Assembly: GCA_016720145.1 (NCBI GenBank)
Contig: JADJXV010000015.1
Coordinates: forward strand, 1 to 64,000
Reading direction: 5' to 3'
Source: Ignavibacteria bacterium
Lineage (GTDB): Bacteria; Bacteroidota; Ignavibacteria; Kapaibacteriales; UBA961
Length of the DNA: 64,000 nt
The notes under the pieces are model-generated. The model saw only the letters and a program-made list of their open reading frames with translations, was not told where the DNA came from and ran no database searches. A program made the position numbers and the translations under genes. Positions 8,987 to 18,897 of the stretch are shown here, one piece after another (position 1 is the stretch's first letter; each line of letters starts with the position of its first letter).

Positions 8987-10765
8987 ATGAAGCTTCTCTA
9001 CTCTTACCTCAAAAATTATCGTTCTTTAGTCTTTCTTGCGCTCCTGCTTGCGACTATTAATCAGGTGTTTTCACTGATGGATCCGATGATACTCCAGCGA
9101 ATAATTGACCAATACGCGACCAAGTCCAAGGAGCTGACCCAGATGCAGTTTATCGAGGGTGTGGCGCAATTCCTTTGCTTGGCAGTGGGAGCGGCGTTTA
9201 TCTCGCGTTTAGCCAAAAACTTCCAAGATTATTATATCAATACCATTACCCAAAAGCTAGGCGCGCAGATTTATGCAGACGGTCTCCGGCATTCGCTCGA
9301 ATTGCCGTATTCGGACTTCGAGGATCAGCGTAGCGGCGAGCTGCTCGGGAAATTACAAAAGGTACGTTCGGATGTTGAGAGGGTTATAACGGCGGCGATT
9401 AACATACTATTTATGACGCTCGTCGGTGTGGTGGTCGTGACTGCTTATGCGCTTACTGTTAATTGGCTTATCATACCGCTGTACTTTGGAGCGATCCCGA
9501 TTATTGCGTTTGTAAGTAATAAATTATCAAAGAAAATCAAGACCATTCAGAAAGTAATTGTCGGGGAAACGACGGCGCTTGCCGGTGCGACGACCGAGTC
9601 GATTCGTAATATTGAACTCGTGAAAAGCTTGGGACTGGCGCAACAGGAAATTGACCGGCTCAATAATACGACGCAGAAGATTCTTGTGCTTGAGCTTAAA
9701 AAAGTGCGGTATATACGTTCGCTGAGCTTCGTGCAGGGGACACTCGTGAATTTCATTCGCACGAGTATTCAATTTGTGATGATGTTTTTGATTTTTACGC
9801 AACAGATTACGCTCGGGCAGTACATGACGCTCTTTATCTTTTCCTTCTTTATCTTTGGACCATTGCAGGAATTAGGGAGCTTTATCAGTATTTACCGCGA
9901 GGCAGAGGTATCTCTCAATAATTTCGATGAAATTCTCAAAAAACCAAAAGAAGTGAAAGCCGTGAATCCGACGCCGCTTCAATCGATTGATAGACTTGAA
10001 TTTAATGGAGTAACCTTCAAACACCAATCTGCCTCGACGAACGCGCTCGAGGGAACGTCGTTCAAGGTGTCGAAGGGTGAGACCATTGCATTTGTCGGAC
10101 CGTCGGGTTCGGGTAAGACTACTCTTGTCAAGCTGTTAGTCGGACTTTATCAGCCGATCGCCGGTAAGATTCTTTATAATGGAGTAGAGGGTACTGAGCT
10201 TGACCTCGACAAGCTCCGAGAAAAGATTGGTTTTGTATCACAGGATGCGCAATTATTCTCGGGTACGATTAGGGAGAATCTGCTTTTTGTCAATCCCAAG
10301 GCGACGGATGCGGAATGTCTTGAAGCTCTGAATAAAGCGGCGTGTCAGAATCTGCTTTCGCGTGCTGACAAGGGCTTGGATTCACTCATTGGAGAGGGAG
10401 GTGTGAAGGTCTCGGGTGGTGAGAAACAACGTTTGTCGATAGCACGTGCATTATTACGTCACCCTGATTTGCTGATATGTGATGAAGCGACAAGTGCGCT
10501 TGATTCTCTGACTGAGGAGGAGATTACATCGACAATTCGGGATATATCGAAGCATAAGCATTTGATTACCATATTGATAGCACACCGACTCTCGACAATT
10601 ATGCATGCTGACAGGATCTATGTATTTGAGCGCGGTCAGATGATAGAGTCGGGTAAGCATTTGGAACTATTAGAATTAAAGGGTTTATATTATGCGATGT
10701 GGCGTCAGCAAATTGGTGAGCGTGATATTATGCGGTCGGCAACGAAAGCATTGTCGATGAATTAG
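8987..10765 (+). CDS. ABC transporter, fused permease and ATPase (half-transporter exporter)
   Basis: A 592-residue type IV ABC exporter half-transporter that probably works as a homodimer in the inner membrane. The N-terminal ~310 residues hold about six membrane segments (for example LVFLALLLATINQVFSLMD and the region near residue 140 rich in V/I/L). The ATPase domain has Walker A GPSGSGKTT, Q-loop FVSQDAQLFSG, signature VSGGEKQR, Walker B LLICDEATSALD and the switch His in IAHRLSTIMHADR, so it should be catalytically competent. The substrate cannot be read from sequence; lipid, peptide or drug export are all possible for this family. Confidence 0.92.
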   Translation: MKLLYSYLKNYRSLVFLALLLATINQVFSLMDPMILQRIIDQYATKSKELTQMQFIEGVAQFLCLAVGAAFISRLAKNFQDYYINTITQKLGAQIYADGLRHSLELPYSDFEDQRSGELLGKLQKVRSDVERVITAAINILFMTLVGVVVVTAYALTVNWLIIPLYFGAIPIIAFVSNKLSKKIKTIQKVIVGETTALAGATTESIRNIELVKSLGLAQQEIDRLNNTTQKILVLELKKVRYIRSLSFVQGTLVNFIRTSIQFVMMFLIFTQQITLGQYMTLFIFSFFIFGPLQELGSFISIYREAEVSLNNFDEILKKPKEVKAVNPTPLQSIDRLEFNGVTFKHQSASTNALEGTSFKVSKGETIAFVGPSGSGKTTLVKLLVGLYQPIAGKILYNGVEGTELDLDKLREKIGFVSQDAQLFSGTIRENLLFVNPKATDAECLEALNKAACQNLLSRADKGLDSLIGEGGVKVSGGEKQRLSIARALLRHPDLLICDEATSALDSLTEEEITSTIRDISKHKHLITILIAHRLSTIMHADRIYVFERGQMIESGKHLELLELKGLYYAMWRQQIGERDIMRSATKALSMN

Positions 10766-11285
10766 GTGGTAGTTGTTGGAATTTACCTGCTGAAAATTTA
10801 CTGTTGATATAATTAAAACACAATAGATTCTTTTTGCATATAACAATAAGAATTTATCTTTTCTACGTTAATAAAAACCATCATCTATTTATGAAAGTGG
10901 ATTTTTAAGATTCAGATGTCGTGGTTACAATAGTTCATTTACATCGTAGAGATTTTTAAGAAATAAATTTTAGTTGCATTAACGCCGACATTCTGTAACT
11001 GTAGGGTATTATTAGTGTTAAGTATGAGCTTTTGACTTGCATCAATTGCTTTTTTATTACTTCTTACTATCATTACTGATAAAAAGTAATTATTGTTTTC
11101 ATTATAAATAAAGCACCAAAATCAAGGAAAAAAAATTGAATTGTTAAATTTATAAGATTCATTACTTTTTTCTTACTGCTGTATCATTCTAAATTGTTAA
11201 TTTCGAATGTTAGAACACAGATATTTACCACACTTACAGTAGAACATATCCCGGTTATTTTTTTAATTGTATTATTGGAGTTTTT
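10766..11285. other. AT-rich intergenic region, no gene seen
   Basis: About 520 bases with no credible reading frame on either strand. A TTATTGGAG stretch lies just before the downstream ATG and could serve as ribosome-binding context. I see no RNA-gene-like conserved structure. Confidence 0.5.
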
Positions 11286-13319
11286 ATGAAAAATCAATAC
11301 TCATTCTTGAAGAGAATGATATTTGCCGCCTTTGTTTGTTTATTCTCTATTGGCAGTGTATCTGCTCAATGGACGAAACTCGATGCACCTACGCCAATTA
11401 CGACGTATAATTCCCTCCATACGCAGGTGTATTTAGATGGTGTACTATATATGTTTGGCGGTGCTCCCGGTCTAAGCCAAGCGACAACCGGAGCATGGTC
11501 TCTTGATACCAAAACCCTCAATCCTCAATGGAAAGCAATTGCATCCATGCCTGTAGCACGGGTAAGTGCGTATGCTGCTGCTGTCAACGGTAAAATTTAC
11601 ATTATTGGAGGTTTTTATATCAGTGGAAATGCTCGTATTACTACTCCGGAAGTATTAGAATATGATCCGACTGCTAATTCATATACAGTAAAGTCAACTA
11701 TGCCTTTAGCTACCTATGGTATGGCAGGCGCGGTAGTTGCAAACAAAATTTATGTGATGAGTGGAATAGCAAATAATAACTATACCAACTCCACACAAGT
11801 CTATGATGTGGCTGCAGATACATGGGCAAATTCGACAGCAAGTACTTTGTCTTCAATCTATCCGACTGCGTCTGCTATCGGTAATGATATATACCTCCTG
11901 GGCGGACAATCTACTTCATACTTTAATACTTTCCTCAAAGGAACAGTAAATGGCGCAACAATTACATGGAAAAAAATGACCAACGTACCTGTCGCTATTT
12001 CCGGAGCAGCTTCCGGTATTGCCGACGGTAATCTTTTTGTGGCCGGTGGCTCGAATGCTGATGGTGTACTTGCGTCAACTTATAAATACAATGTGACTGC
12101 AAACAAATGGTCGTCTTCATTTACCATGCCGATAGCTACGTATTATACCGGTAACATGGTCGGTGACGGTACTTCCCTCTACTTTATCCACGGTGCTGAT
12201 AGCCCAGAAACGTACAAATTCGTTGATGGTGCACCAGTTGCGATCATTGGCACAGCGCCAGCTGCAATTGAGTACAAGTTAAAATCAGGTACAACTGGTA
12301 CAAAATCAATTTTTATTTCGAATTTAGGTACACTGCCATTGAATGTGGTCCTTACTTCTCCAAGTACTGATAAGTGGCTCACCAGCGATGCGGGCGAATT
12401 TACCGTCGAAGCGGGACAAAGATTTGAAGTAAATATGATTGCCAATTCCACAGGAATGACTGAAGGCGTCTATACTTCTACAATTACAATTGCATCTGAC
12501 GACGTTAAAAATCCTAAGATTTCAATTCCTGTGAAAATGACACTTGTCGATGTTACAGCTAAACGTCTTCCACTTCTCGAAGTATTTACTTCCTCTACTT
12601 GTGGCCCATGCAAGCCAGGTAACGAGAGATTAGACGCAGTAATTAAGCCAATTGATCGTAGCAATTATACTGTGTTGAAATTCCAGCAGGATTTCCCAGG
12701 CACAGGTGATCCGTATGCAACGAATGAAACAATTAACCGTCGAAATTTTTACAATATCAACAGTATCCCACGTATGGAAGTTGATGGCGGATGGGATCAA
12801 AATGCATCAAGCTTTACTAATCAAGTCATGAATGATGCAACCAGCCAAATTTGTTTGCTTAACTGGGAAGCAAGTTATGCTGTAGTAGGGAACAAAGTCA
12901 GTGTGACTGCTACATTAGATCCTCTCGCAGATTACAGCGAGCAAAACATGAAAATTTATGTAGCGATTTTAGAAAAACGTACTGTTAAAAATATTAAATC
13001 TAACGGAGAAACAGTATTTGAAGATGTGGTAAAGAAAATGCTGCCTGATGAAAACGGAACTCCTCTCGCCCCAATGACTAAAGGAACGAAAGTGACCAAA
13101 ACGTTTGAATACACATTCCCCGGTAAATACCGCTTGCCATCTGATGGTCAATCTGCAAATCGTATCAAATTGGCTAGCGAAAATTCAGTCGAAGATATAG
13201 CAAACCTCGAAGTAATTGTATGGGCACAAAACACAGCTACAAAAGAAGTGTATAATGCAGGATGGGCATCTTCAGGACCAGCTGCTAAAAAACCGGTTAT
13301 TGGTGAGATTTATCGTTAG
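11286..13319 (+). CDS. Secreted kelch-repeat and Omp28-like protein (N-terminal part of a frameshifted gene)
   Basis: A 677-residue reading frame with a signal peptide (ending SVSAQW). Residues about 30-310 form kelch-type beta-propeller repeats (YIIGGFY, YVMSGIA, YLLGGQS, FVAGGSN). A choice-of-anchor-type beta domain follows, then an Omp28-like domain whose thioredoxin-like CGPC motif (residues 439-442, in FTSSTCGPCKPGN) may be redox active. The frame ends VIGEIYR-stop at 13319, but the next frame continues as LSLDFEKVDNSKSKAM into the fragment at 13355-13909. Adding one T in the TTT at 13309-13311 restores a single reading frame of about 874 residues. The cell-surface sorting signal therefore lies on the other side of the shift. 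Confidence 0.85.
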   Translation: MKNQYSFLKRMIFAAFVCLFSIGSVSAQWTKLDAPTPITTYNSLHTQVYLDGVLYMFGGAPGLSQATTGAWSLDTKTLNPQWKAIASMPVARVSAYAAAVNGKIYIIGGFYISGNARITTPEVLEYDPTANSYTVKSTMPLATYGMAGAVVANKIYVMSGIANNNYTNSTQVYDVAADTWANSTASTLSSIYPTASAIGNDIYLLGGQSTSYFNTFLKGTVNGATITWKKMTNVPVAISGAASGIADGNLFVAGGSNADGVLASTYKYNVTANKWSSSFTMPIATYYTGNMVGDGTSLYFIHGADSPETYKFVDGAPVAIIGTAPAAIEYKLKSGTTGTKSIFISNLGTLPLNVVLTSPSTDKWLTSDAGEFTVEAGQRFEVNMIANSTGMTEGVYTSTITIASDDVKNPKISIPVKMTLVDVTAKRLPLLEVFTSSTCGPCKPGNERLDAVIKPIDRSNYTVLKFQQDFPGTGDPYATNETINRRNFYNINSIPRMEVDGGWDQNASSFTNQVMNDATSQICLLNWEASYAVVGNKVSVTATLDPLADYSEQNMKIYVAILEKRTVKNIKSNGETVFEDVVKKMLPDENGTPLAPMTKGTKVTKTFEYTFPGKYRLPSDGQSANRIKLASENSVEDIANLEVIVWAQNTATKEVYNAGWASSGPAAKKPVIGEIYR

Positions 13320-13354
13320 ATTTTGAAAAGGTTGACAATAGTAAATCAAAAGCA

Positions 13355-13909
13355 ATGCCAGTAGAGGTTTCAAATACAGGAGACGCTGATCTTGTTATTA
13401 CAAAATTAGAAATTGCAGGGGATAAAGTATTTAGTTTACAAGGTGTTTCATTGCCATTTACAGTAAAGCCGGGCGAAAAAGCTAATATCATGGTGACCTT
13501 TACACCTACCTCTGTCAAATCATTTTTAGCTTTCTTGAAAATTACATCAAATAATAATAATGAAGCAAATAATGAAGTTACGGTAGAGCTCAGTGGTGAG
13601 GGACAACCATTAGGAGTGTTTACTCCTGCTGAAGAAGCCAAAACCGTCGTTTCGATGAAAATCGGACCGAATCCTACTGCCGATAAATCAGTTCTAAGCT
13701 TTACAATCGGTGGCTCAGCGCCACAGTATCTCGAGCTTTATATTGTGAATACACTTGGTCAGCGTATAGCTGAAATCAGTTCACAATTACGTTCGCAGGG
13801 CAGCTATACCGAAACGATTGATGTTTCAATGTTATCTAGCGGTAGCTATAGAATTATTGCCAATACATCAACAGAAAGAGTACAACTTCCTTTTGTTGTT
13901 AATCGTTAA
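13355..13909 (+). CDS. Choice-of-anchor D domain plus T9SS sorting domain (C-terminal part of the frameshifted kelch/Omp28 gene)
   Basis: This 184-codon frame is the continuation of the gene at 11286-13319 rather than an independent gene. In-frame family-like sequence starts before its first ATG, at 13310 (LSLDFEKVDN). It holds an Ig-like choice-of-anchor D domain (SNTGDADLVITKLEI, then FTVKPGEKANIMVTFTP) and a T9SS sorting domain (IGPNPTADKSVLSFTI to VQLPFVVNR). No signal peptide precedes the ATG at 13355, so the fragment alone would not be exported. A one-base deletion or a sequence error near 13310 explains the split; programmed frameshifting is possible but no slippery heptamer is evident. 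Confidence 0.8.
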   Translation: MPVEVSNTGDADLVITKLEIAGDKVFSLQGVSLPFTVKPGEKANIMVTFTPTSVKSFLAFLKITSNNNNEANNEVTVELSGEGQPLGVFTPAEEAKTVVSMKIGPNPTADKSVLSFTIGGSAPQYLELYIVNTLGQRIAEISSQLRSQGSYTETIDVSMLSSGSYRIIANTSTERVQLPFVVNR

Positions 13910-13944
13910 TCCAAGTTTGCTTGCAAGAGCAGATGATATTCTCC

Positions 13945-13980
13945 AACAGCCGAACCGTGAAAAGTTCGGCTGTTTTATTT
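13945..13980 (+). terminator. Rho-independent terminator
   Basis: AACAGCCGAAC (13945-13955) pairs with GTTCGGCTGTT (13964-13974) across an 8-base loop, followed by TTATTTT. It ends the kelch/Omp28 gene transcript before the tRNA. Confidence 0.85.
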
Positions 13981-14053
13981 TGTAAACCATTATTTGTGTG
14001 TTGAAAGTTTGCAAAGCAACGAGTATTTCGTATTTTTGCGCCTCGAAAAGTAC

Positions 14054-14127
14054 GCGCCCGTAGCTCAGCTGGATAGAGCAACAGCCTTCTAAGCTGTGGG
14101 CCACAAGTTCGAATCTTGTCGGGCGTA
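14054..14127 (+). tRNA. tRNA-Arg (anticodon TCT)
   Basis: A full cloverleaf can be drawn: acceptor GCGCCCG with CGGGCGT (first pair G-U), D arm GCTC-AGCTGGATA-GAGC, anticodon stem ACAGC/GCTGT with loop CTTCTAA giving anticodon TCT, and T arm ACAAG-TTCGAAT-CTTGT. The discriminator base is A and CCA is not encoded. The 3' half is the integration target of the 45-kb element that follows, and the gene remains intact. Confidence 0.95.
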
Positions 14128-14128
14128 C
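14081..14128 (+). repeat. attL: 48-bp tRNA-Arg 3' segment shared with attR
   Basis: From the anticodon stem (ACAGCCTTCT) to GGGCGTAC, 48 bases are identical to 59012-59059. Identity stops abruptly on the left (GAGCA versus TATGT before it). On the right the sequences diverge but both continue into a similar GTTAAGCCCTTTGTA terminator stem. This is the classical tRNA-embedded attachment site of a tyrosine-recombinase element. Confidence 0.9.
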
Positions 14129-14135
14129 TGGTGTT

Positions 14136-14176
14136 AAGCCCTTTGTAATTTTAATAGTTACGAAGGGCTTTGTTTT
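14136..14176 (+). terminator. Terminator after tRNA-Arg
   Basis: AAGCCCTTTGTAA (14136-14148) pairs with TTACGAAGGGCTT (14158-14170) with one mismatch, followed by TGTTTTT. A related hairpin follows the attR copy at 59067, so the element carried its own version of the tRNA terminator. Confidence 0.8.
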
Positions 14177-14202
14177 TGTACTTTTGTCAACAAATTTATC
14201 TT

Positions 14203-14224
14203 GTCGCACACTTTTCGCACACCA
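14203..14224 (+). promoter_or_regulatory. Probable integrase arm-type site (left end)
   Basis: GTCGCACACTTTTCGCACAC, itself two CGCACAC words separated by TTTT, lies 75 bases inside attL. Two further copies in the same orientation lie inside the right end (58834 and 58875), beside the integrase start. Repeats restricted to the two termini are expected for arm-type binding sites; assignment is inference. Confidence 0.6.
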
Positions 14225-14393
14225 AATCAAAATAAGGAGCTTATAAAACTAAGTTAGGAAAGACAAATTTTCAGGCATAACAGGTGAGAAAACATGTGAT
14301 CAGCAAAATTTGCTTCGGTATGTATTGTATAGTTGCGAACTATGAATGATGTTTGTAATTTATGAGCTTCTCCCGTCGTACGAACTGAAATGC

Positions 14394-14600
14394 TTGGTAT
14401 ACTTTCACCGAAATGCGTGGTATACTTTCGCCGTCATGGGTGGTATACTTTCGCCAAAATTTGTGATATACTTTCACCGAAATTCGTGGTATACTTTCAC
14501 CGAAATTCGTGGTATACTTTCACCGAAATTTGTGGTAAACTTTCACTGATATGAGTCGTAACTTTTTACCGAAATATTTGGTAATCCATCTCCGAAATAT
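14394..14600 (+). repeat. Array of 23-bp repeats, core GTGGTATACTTTCACCGAAA (array 1)
   Basis: GGTATAC-type cores begin at 14396, 14419, 14442, 14465, 14488, 14511 and 14534, an exact 23-base period, with two degenerate units after them. The same repeat recurs inverted at 36980-37215 and direct at 55757-55935. There are no spacers, so it is not a CRISPR. Multiple short repeats of this kind resemble transposase-binding ends of IS21-like or Tn7-like elements, but no matching transposase is present. Confidence 0.8.
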
Positions 14601-14719
14601 CCAATATATCTCTGATAGATATTGAGAACGTGTTTTTACGAACAGAAAACAAGCTTCTTTCATTTATATACTTTGAAGGGGTAAGATCGGACAGTATTTA
14701 GGTTTAGAATAGAGTTAAA

Positions 14720-16120
14720 CCCAGATTACGCAATAGGAAAAAATCTTAATTTTGCATTCAACTAATTTCTAACGCTTAGCATTAGAGGGAAATAAATTAT
14801 GAATTTTGATATCTCCTTTACAAGTAAAGAGATTACACCGTGGGGTGGAATGGCATTTAAGCAAATGTTGAATAAAATTGGCTTCAGAGAGTTGATTGAC
14901 AACTGTTCTGCATTACCTGTTTCAGGATCTAACAGAGGATATAAAACCTCTACAATTTTAGAAAGTTTTATTACTAGTATTTGGTGTGGAGCCAATCGGT
15001 TTTTACATACCGAAGTTACGCGTCATGATGCAACATTAGGAAAGATATTTGACTGGAAAAGAACTCCGGGTCAAGATACATACAAGCGTTATTTTTCAAA
15101 ATTCACACAAACTACCAATCAAAATGTCGGTGGTTATTTTTTCTCATGGTTTTTTGAAAATCTTAAATTAGATAACTTTACGTTGGATATTGACTCATCG
15201 GTAATGACCCGATATGGAGACCAAGAAGGAGCCAAAAAAGGGTACAATCCAACAAAAAAAGGTAGATCCAGCCACCATCCACTCATTGCATTTATAGCCG
15301 ATGTTAAATTAGTTGCTAACATGTGGTTACGAAGTGGGGACACTTCATCAGCCAATAATTTCCTTTCTTTTTTGGAAGATACTTTATCTAAACTCAAGAA
15401 TAAAACTATAAGTTTGATACGCTATAGACAGTGGCTTTTATCAGTCCAATATATTGGACTATTTAGAAAGTAAAGTAATGGATTATATAGTAGCTGTAAA
15501 ATTCACACAACCAATTCAACGCATGATTCATGATAGTATAAATTGGATTGTTTTGGACACAGGTATCGAAATTTGTGAGCGTATGTATCAAAGTGAATCA
15601 TGGAGTAACGCACGCAGAATAGTGATAGTTAGACAGCGGTTAAAAGATAGACCTAAGGCTCCAGGAAAGCAATTAAAACTATTTGCCGAAGAAGAGATTT
15701 ATAAGAGCTACCGCTATTCAGCCTATGTAACAAATATGAAACTATCTGCTTCAGAAATCTGGAGACTCTATAGGGGTAGAGGTGATGCAGAAAACAGAAT
15801 CAAAGAACTAAAATATGATTTTGGATTCGATAGTTTTAATCTCAAAAGCTTATGCTACGGAAGCATCATTGATGTTTGCTATGATTGCATACAATTTAAT
15901 GTCACTTTTTAGGACGTTTGTTATTCAAGAAAAAACACAAAAGACACTATCAACATTGAGATTCAAAACATTTGCAATTGGTGCTTATTTTGAAATAAAC
16001 AATGGAAAACTCGTATTGAAAATTGCCCTAAACAAAAATCGGAGGGCATGGTACAGAGGTTTATGGAACACATCTGAATCGTTTAATTTCCCGTTCGAAA
16101 ATTCTAATGCGTAATCTGGG
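14720..16120 (+). mobile_element. IS1380-family insertion sequence (inactive copy)
   Basis: Terminal inverted repeats CCCAGATTACGCA (14720) and TGCGTAATCTGGG (ending 16120) bound a 1401-bp element. It is flanked by the 5-bp target duplication TTAAA at 14715-14719 and 16121-16125. Length, termini and transposase all fit IS1380. The transposase is frameshifted. Confidence 0.88.
14799..16114 (+). pseudogene. IS1380-family transposase, two frameshifts
   Basis: Three consecutive frames together make one transposase. The first (14799-15473) contains DIDSSVMTRYGDQEGAKKGY and KKGRSSHHPLIAF, a typical IS1380 DDE core. Near 15425 the frame changes and continues as DSGFYQSNILDYLESKVMDY, carrying the second Asp region. 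Near 15845 it changes again to YATEASLMFAMIAYNLMSLF, followed by the normal C-terminus to 16114. Each shift is one base, leaving no single intact product, so transposition would need a trans copy or error correction. Confidence 0.85.
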
Positions 16121-17647
16121 TTAAATTTCCACTTCATAAAATTTCATCATGCGTTTCCAGATAATATCGAAAGGGATAAGCTCGTAGTCTTCGGTTGAGT
16201 TATTTGAAGCTGGAATAGTAGGCGATACGTTGCTGAAATGCTCAATATAATTCAAGTGTTTTCTGTTTTTATCGGAGAGAGCATAGGTAAAATGCATGAG
16301 CATTGTAATGAAGGAATCAGTTCTTGAATTTTTAGAAGGGTCTAAATGCCTGCGCCTATACTTATCAAGTGCAATTACCTTTTCAAGAATATCGGTTGGA
16401 TTACATTTCATACAGAATAGAAGTAACACGTGTAATATCATCAACCCGACATTCGCACCCTCTTTATCATTTTGTATGGTGCTAAATTCATATGAAACCA
16501 GTTTCCTCAAATATTTTTCCAAATGACTGATTTGATAAGTCTCTAAATCATTTTTCTGTTTATTAATATGAATGAAAAAAAACAAGTAACCTTCTAATAT
16601 CTGCCATCGCTCAATAAATTTTGTAGAACCACCACTACTTCTCTTTAGTGTCCTACTAACGGTCGAGAAGAGCATTGCAGCTTCTGTAGTTCGCCCAAGA
16701 CTCAAATAAGCTTGTAGTTGATACCCTTTAAAAATCAACCAGCTACTGGAGTTTCTGTCGAAAAGAGAATCACACTCTTCAGCCAGCCCCAATACCAACT
16801 CATAATTTCTCTTCTGGAAATAACAAGTAAGTATCTCTAATGTAAATATAGCGGTAAGCTTTCCTGCTATATCAGGATGGAGCTTCCAATAGGTAATAGA
16901 ATCTTCACACACATGAATACGTTCATCAATATCCCTTTTTACTTGTCCCAACCATGAGCGAAGCAGGAAATAATGATATCGAATCCTAAAAGTATCATGT
17001 TGTACAAGTAATTGTTCAAGTTGTGAAATACAGTTTGCGATGAAATCAACATTTTCGGGATGATCTGAACTGACTACAGCATATTTAACCGAAACTGAGC
17101 TAAATATTATTTCGGATTCTGTTTCGGCTGACATTTTAAGCTGTGCGGCTCTAAGCTCTTTGCTAATATTAAGATAGTCGTTGAACTTCCCAGTGCTAAA
17201 AGCAGCATGATTGAGTATAGCATAAAGGCATTCAATTTCAACAATTGTTAGATGATATTTTCTTGCCTTTAATAGTAACCGCTTAGCAATCATGAATCCT
17301 GCCTTTTGAGCTCCATTTTCAATACATTGTTTCATTGCGATTAGTTCACAATTACATTCATTCATTTTCTTGCGTAACATAGAAAAAACCGGAGTACCAT
17401 AGTCAATAAAAACCGCAGTATCGTATAATATCTCACGTAATCGCAGTTTCAGTTTCCTATATCGTTCATCATTTGGTGTTGAATTGTATAATTTCAATGC
17501 AGCTTCATCATCTTTAAGAAACTCACCATTTTCAATACCTGTATAGTATGCTTTCATCATGGGTGATTCGTTCAGTTTGATGAAAGAATCCGGCCGTTTC
17601 AATCCCACATTCTTTATGAGACGAGCTATTTCTATAAGATCTTCCAT
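16121..17647 (-). CDS. Hypothetical helical-repeat protein
   Basis: I do not recognise this 508-residue protein. It is rich in Leu, Glu, Lys and aromatic residues with regularly spaced helical segments (for example EIECLYAILNHAAFSTGKF and LGLAEECDSLFDRNSSSWL), suggesting TPR-like or other alpha-solenoid repeats. There is no signal peptide or membrane segment, so it should be cytoplasmic. Its stop codon TAA lies inside the target duplication of the adjacent IS1380 element, so the IS landed at the very end of the gene without shortening it. It is transcribed away from the small gene at 17894; about 245 bases lie between them and could hold divergent promoters. Confidence 0.75.
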   Translation of the reverse strand: MEDLIEIARLIKNVGLKRPDSFIKLNESPMMKAYYTGIENGEFLKDDEAALKLYNSTPNDERYRKLKLRLREILYDTAVFIDYGTPVFSMLRKKMNECNCELIAMKQCIENGAQKAGFMIAKRLLLKARKYHLTIVEIECLYAILNHAAFSTGKFNDYLNISKELRAAQLKMSAETESEIIFSSVSVKYAVVSSDHPENVDFIANCISQLEQLLVQHDTFRIRYHYFLLRSWLGQVKRDIDERIHVCEDSITYWKLHPDIAGKLTAIFTLEILTCYFQKRNYELVLGLAEECDSLFDRNSSSWLIFKGYQLQAYLSLGRTTEAAMLFSTVSRTLKRSSGGSTKFIERWQILEGYLFFFIHINKQKNDLETYQISHLEKYLRKLVSYEFSTIQNDKEGANVGLMILHVLLLFCMKCNPTDILEKVIALDKYRRRHLDPSKNSRTDSFITMLMHFTYALSDKNRKHLNYIEHFSNVSPTIPASNNSTEDYELIPFDIIWKRMMKFYEVEI

Positions 17648-17893
17648 TACTTCCTACCTTTCTTAATGTCCCAACATTTGCAGATTGTGTGTTTGAACAC
17701 CTAAGAATACATCAATAATTAAATAATGAAGTTATGATATAATAGTAGTGTTTGATACAACGTAAAATACCATAAAAAATACAAAAATGATGTCCCAAAA
17801 TCACCTCATTTGTCCAAGGACACGCTAAACTAATCAGGTAGTTTCGCTCCATAAATAATGTTAAGTTTTTCAAAATAATTTATGGAGTAACTC

Positions 17894-18103
17894 ATGAATT
17901 TTTTAGTAGCCATTCTTCTCTATTTGAGTTCGATTTCAACAGGACAAACCTACACTTGGGAGCAAATTGAAGCGATCTCTGCAAGTCAACAACCAAGTAT
18001 AGAAAGTATTGAGCAAAATTCGCAACTACTACTACAGATACAACAAGAACATGGTCAGAATGCTCAAATACTCGATATACAAAATAGACCAGTCGGTTAT
18101 TAA
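17894..18103 (+). CDS. Small hypothetical secreted protein
   Basis: A 69-residue frame starting MNFLVAILLYLSSISTGQ, a short but plausible signal peptide, followed by a Gln/Ser/Glu-rich tail (EQNSQLLLQIQQEHGQNAQ). TTATGGAG lies upstream of the ATG. There is no recognised family. It is followed 50 bases later by another small frame, and both lie divergent from the helical-repeat gene. Confidence 0.45.
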   Translation: MNFLVAILLYLSSISTGQTYTWEQIEAISASQQPSIESIEQNSQLLLQIQQEHGQNAQILDIQNRPVGY

Positions 18104-18153
18104 TCTTGTAATCAAATTACAATTTTTCTTTAAAACTTCAAAGGGTAAATAAG

Positions 18154-18363
18154 ATGAATTCAGCATTTCTCATACTTCTAATAAGTGGCAGAACTGAAGA
18201 GGTGAAAGCAGCGAGGTATGAATTGGTACTCGAGCCCGCTACAAAACGCTCAGTTTATAAATTCTATGCCGAGGCGGATAAATCGGCTCGTTGTTTTTTT
18301 GCAAGCGAAGATATAATAGGAATAATCCCCAGTGATATGCGTACAGTGGCAAGTGTTAATTGA
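18154..18363 (+). CDS. Small hypothetical protein
   Basis: A 69-codon frame starting MNSAFLILLISGRTEEVKAA, with AAGGGTAAATAAG before the ATG. The first 11 residues are hydrophobic; the remainder is mixed and charged. No family is recognised. It may be a small gene co-transcribed with the one at 17894 or a chance frame; length and position alone cannot decide. Confidence 0.3.
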   Translation: MNSAFLILLISGRTEEVKAARYELVLEPATKRSVYKFYAEADKSARCFFASEDIIGIIPSDMRTVASVN

Positions 18364-18897
18364 AAAATTTCCTTTCCAGATTTGCACGGCAGATTACAAT
18401 AAGTCCTTATCTCAATAAATAAGAAGTCCTTTTATCGTAAAAGTTCGTGCGGCTTCTGGGTAGATGTTGTATTTAGAATTTAATTAGATATGTTGCATGC
18501 TTCGCATTTATTTGCACAGATGAAATTGGAATACTCGTAAAGCAATGATAGTGGAAATGTTAGCTGATTAGCAACCCTTTTTTCTGGCAAACTGCAAACA
18601 ATAGATTTGCCAAAACGAATTTAATTTGTATTTCGGCTCTCACGAGCATCATTTATTATTTAATTACATTCAGAATATCTACTTGTGACAGTTTATACAA
18701 ATAATTCAAGAATTTACATCCTTAGAAATAGTTTCTATAAAATTTTGCACACTTGTCTTGAATTTTATAGTAGTTAATCAATTTATTAGCCTTAATTTAA
18801 ATGCTAATCTTGAATAACTACATAAAAAGAACTTTGACAAAAAAAATGGGAAGCCGAAAACCCAATAGAGTAGGCATTCAATATAACTAAAATTGTA
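18364..18897. other. Intergenic region, nothing recognised
   Basis: About 530 AT-rich bases with no convincing frame, tRNA or strong hairpin. It presumably contains the promoter of the following outer-membrane protein gene. Confidence 0.4.

Noticed and set aside
14346..14549. 67-codon plus-strand reading frame
   Set aside because: It is a translation of the 23-bp repeat array; the repeated peptide follows the repeat period and no family is seen.
14394..14600. Possible CRISPR array
   Set aside because: The repeats are directly head to tail with no unique spacers, and there are no cas genes in the window. The same applies to the arrays at 36980, 55757 and 62752.
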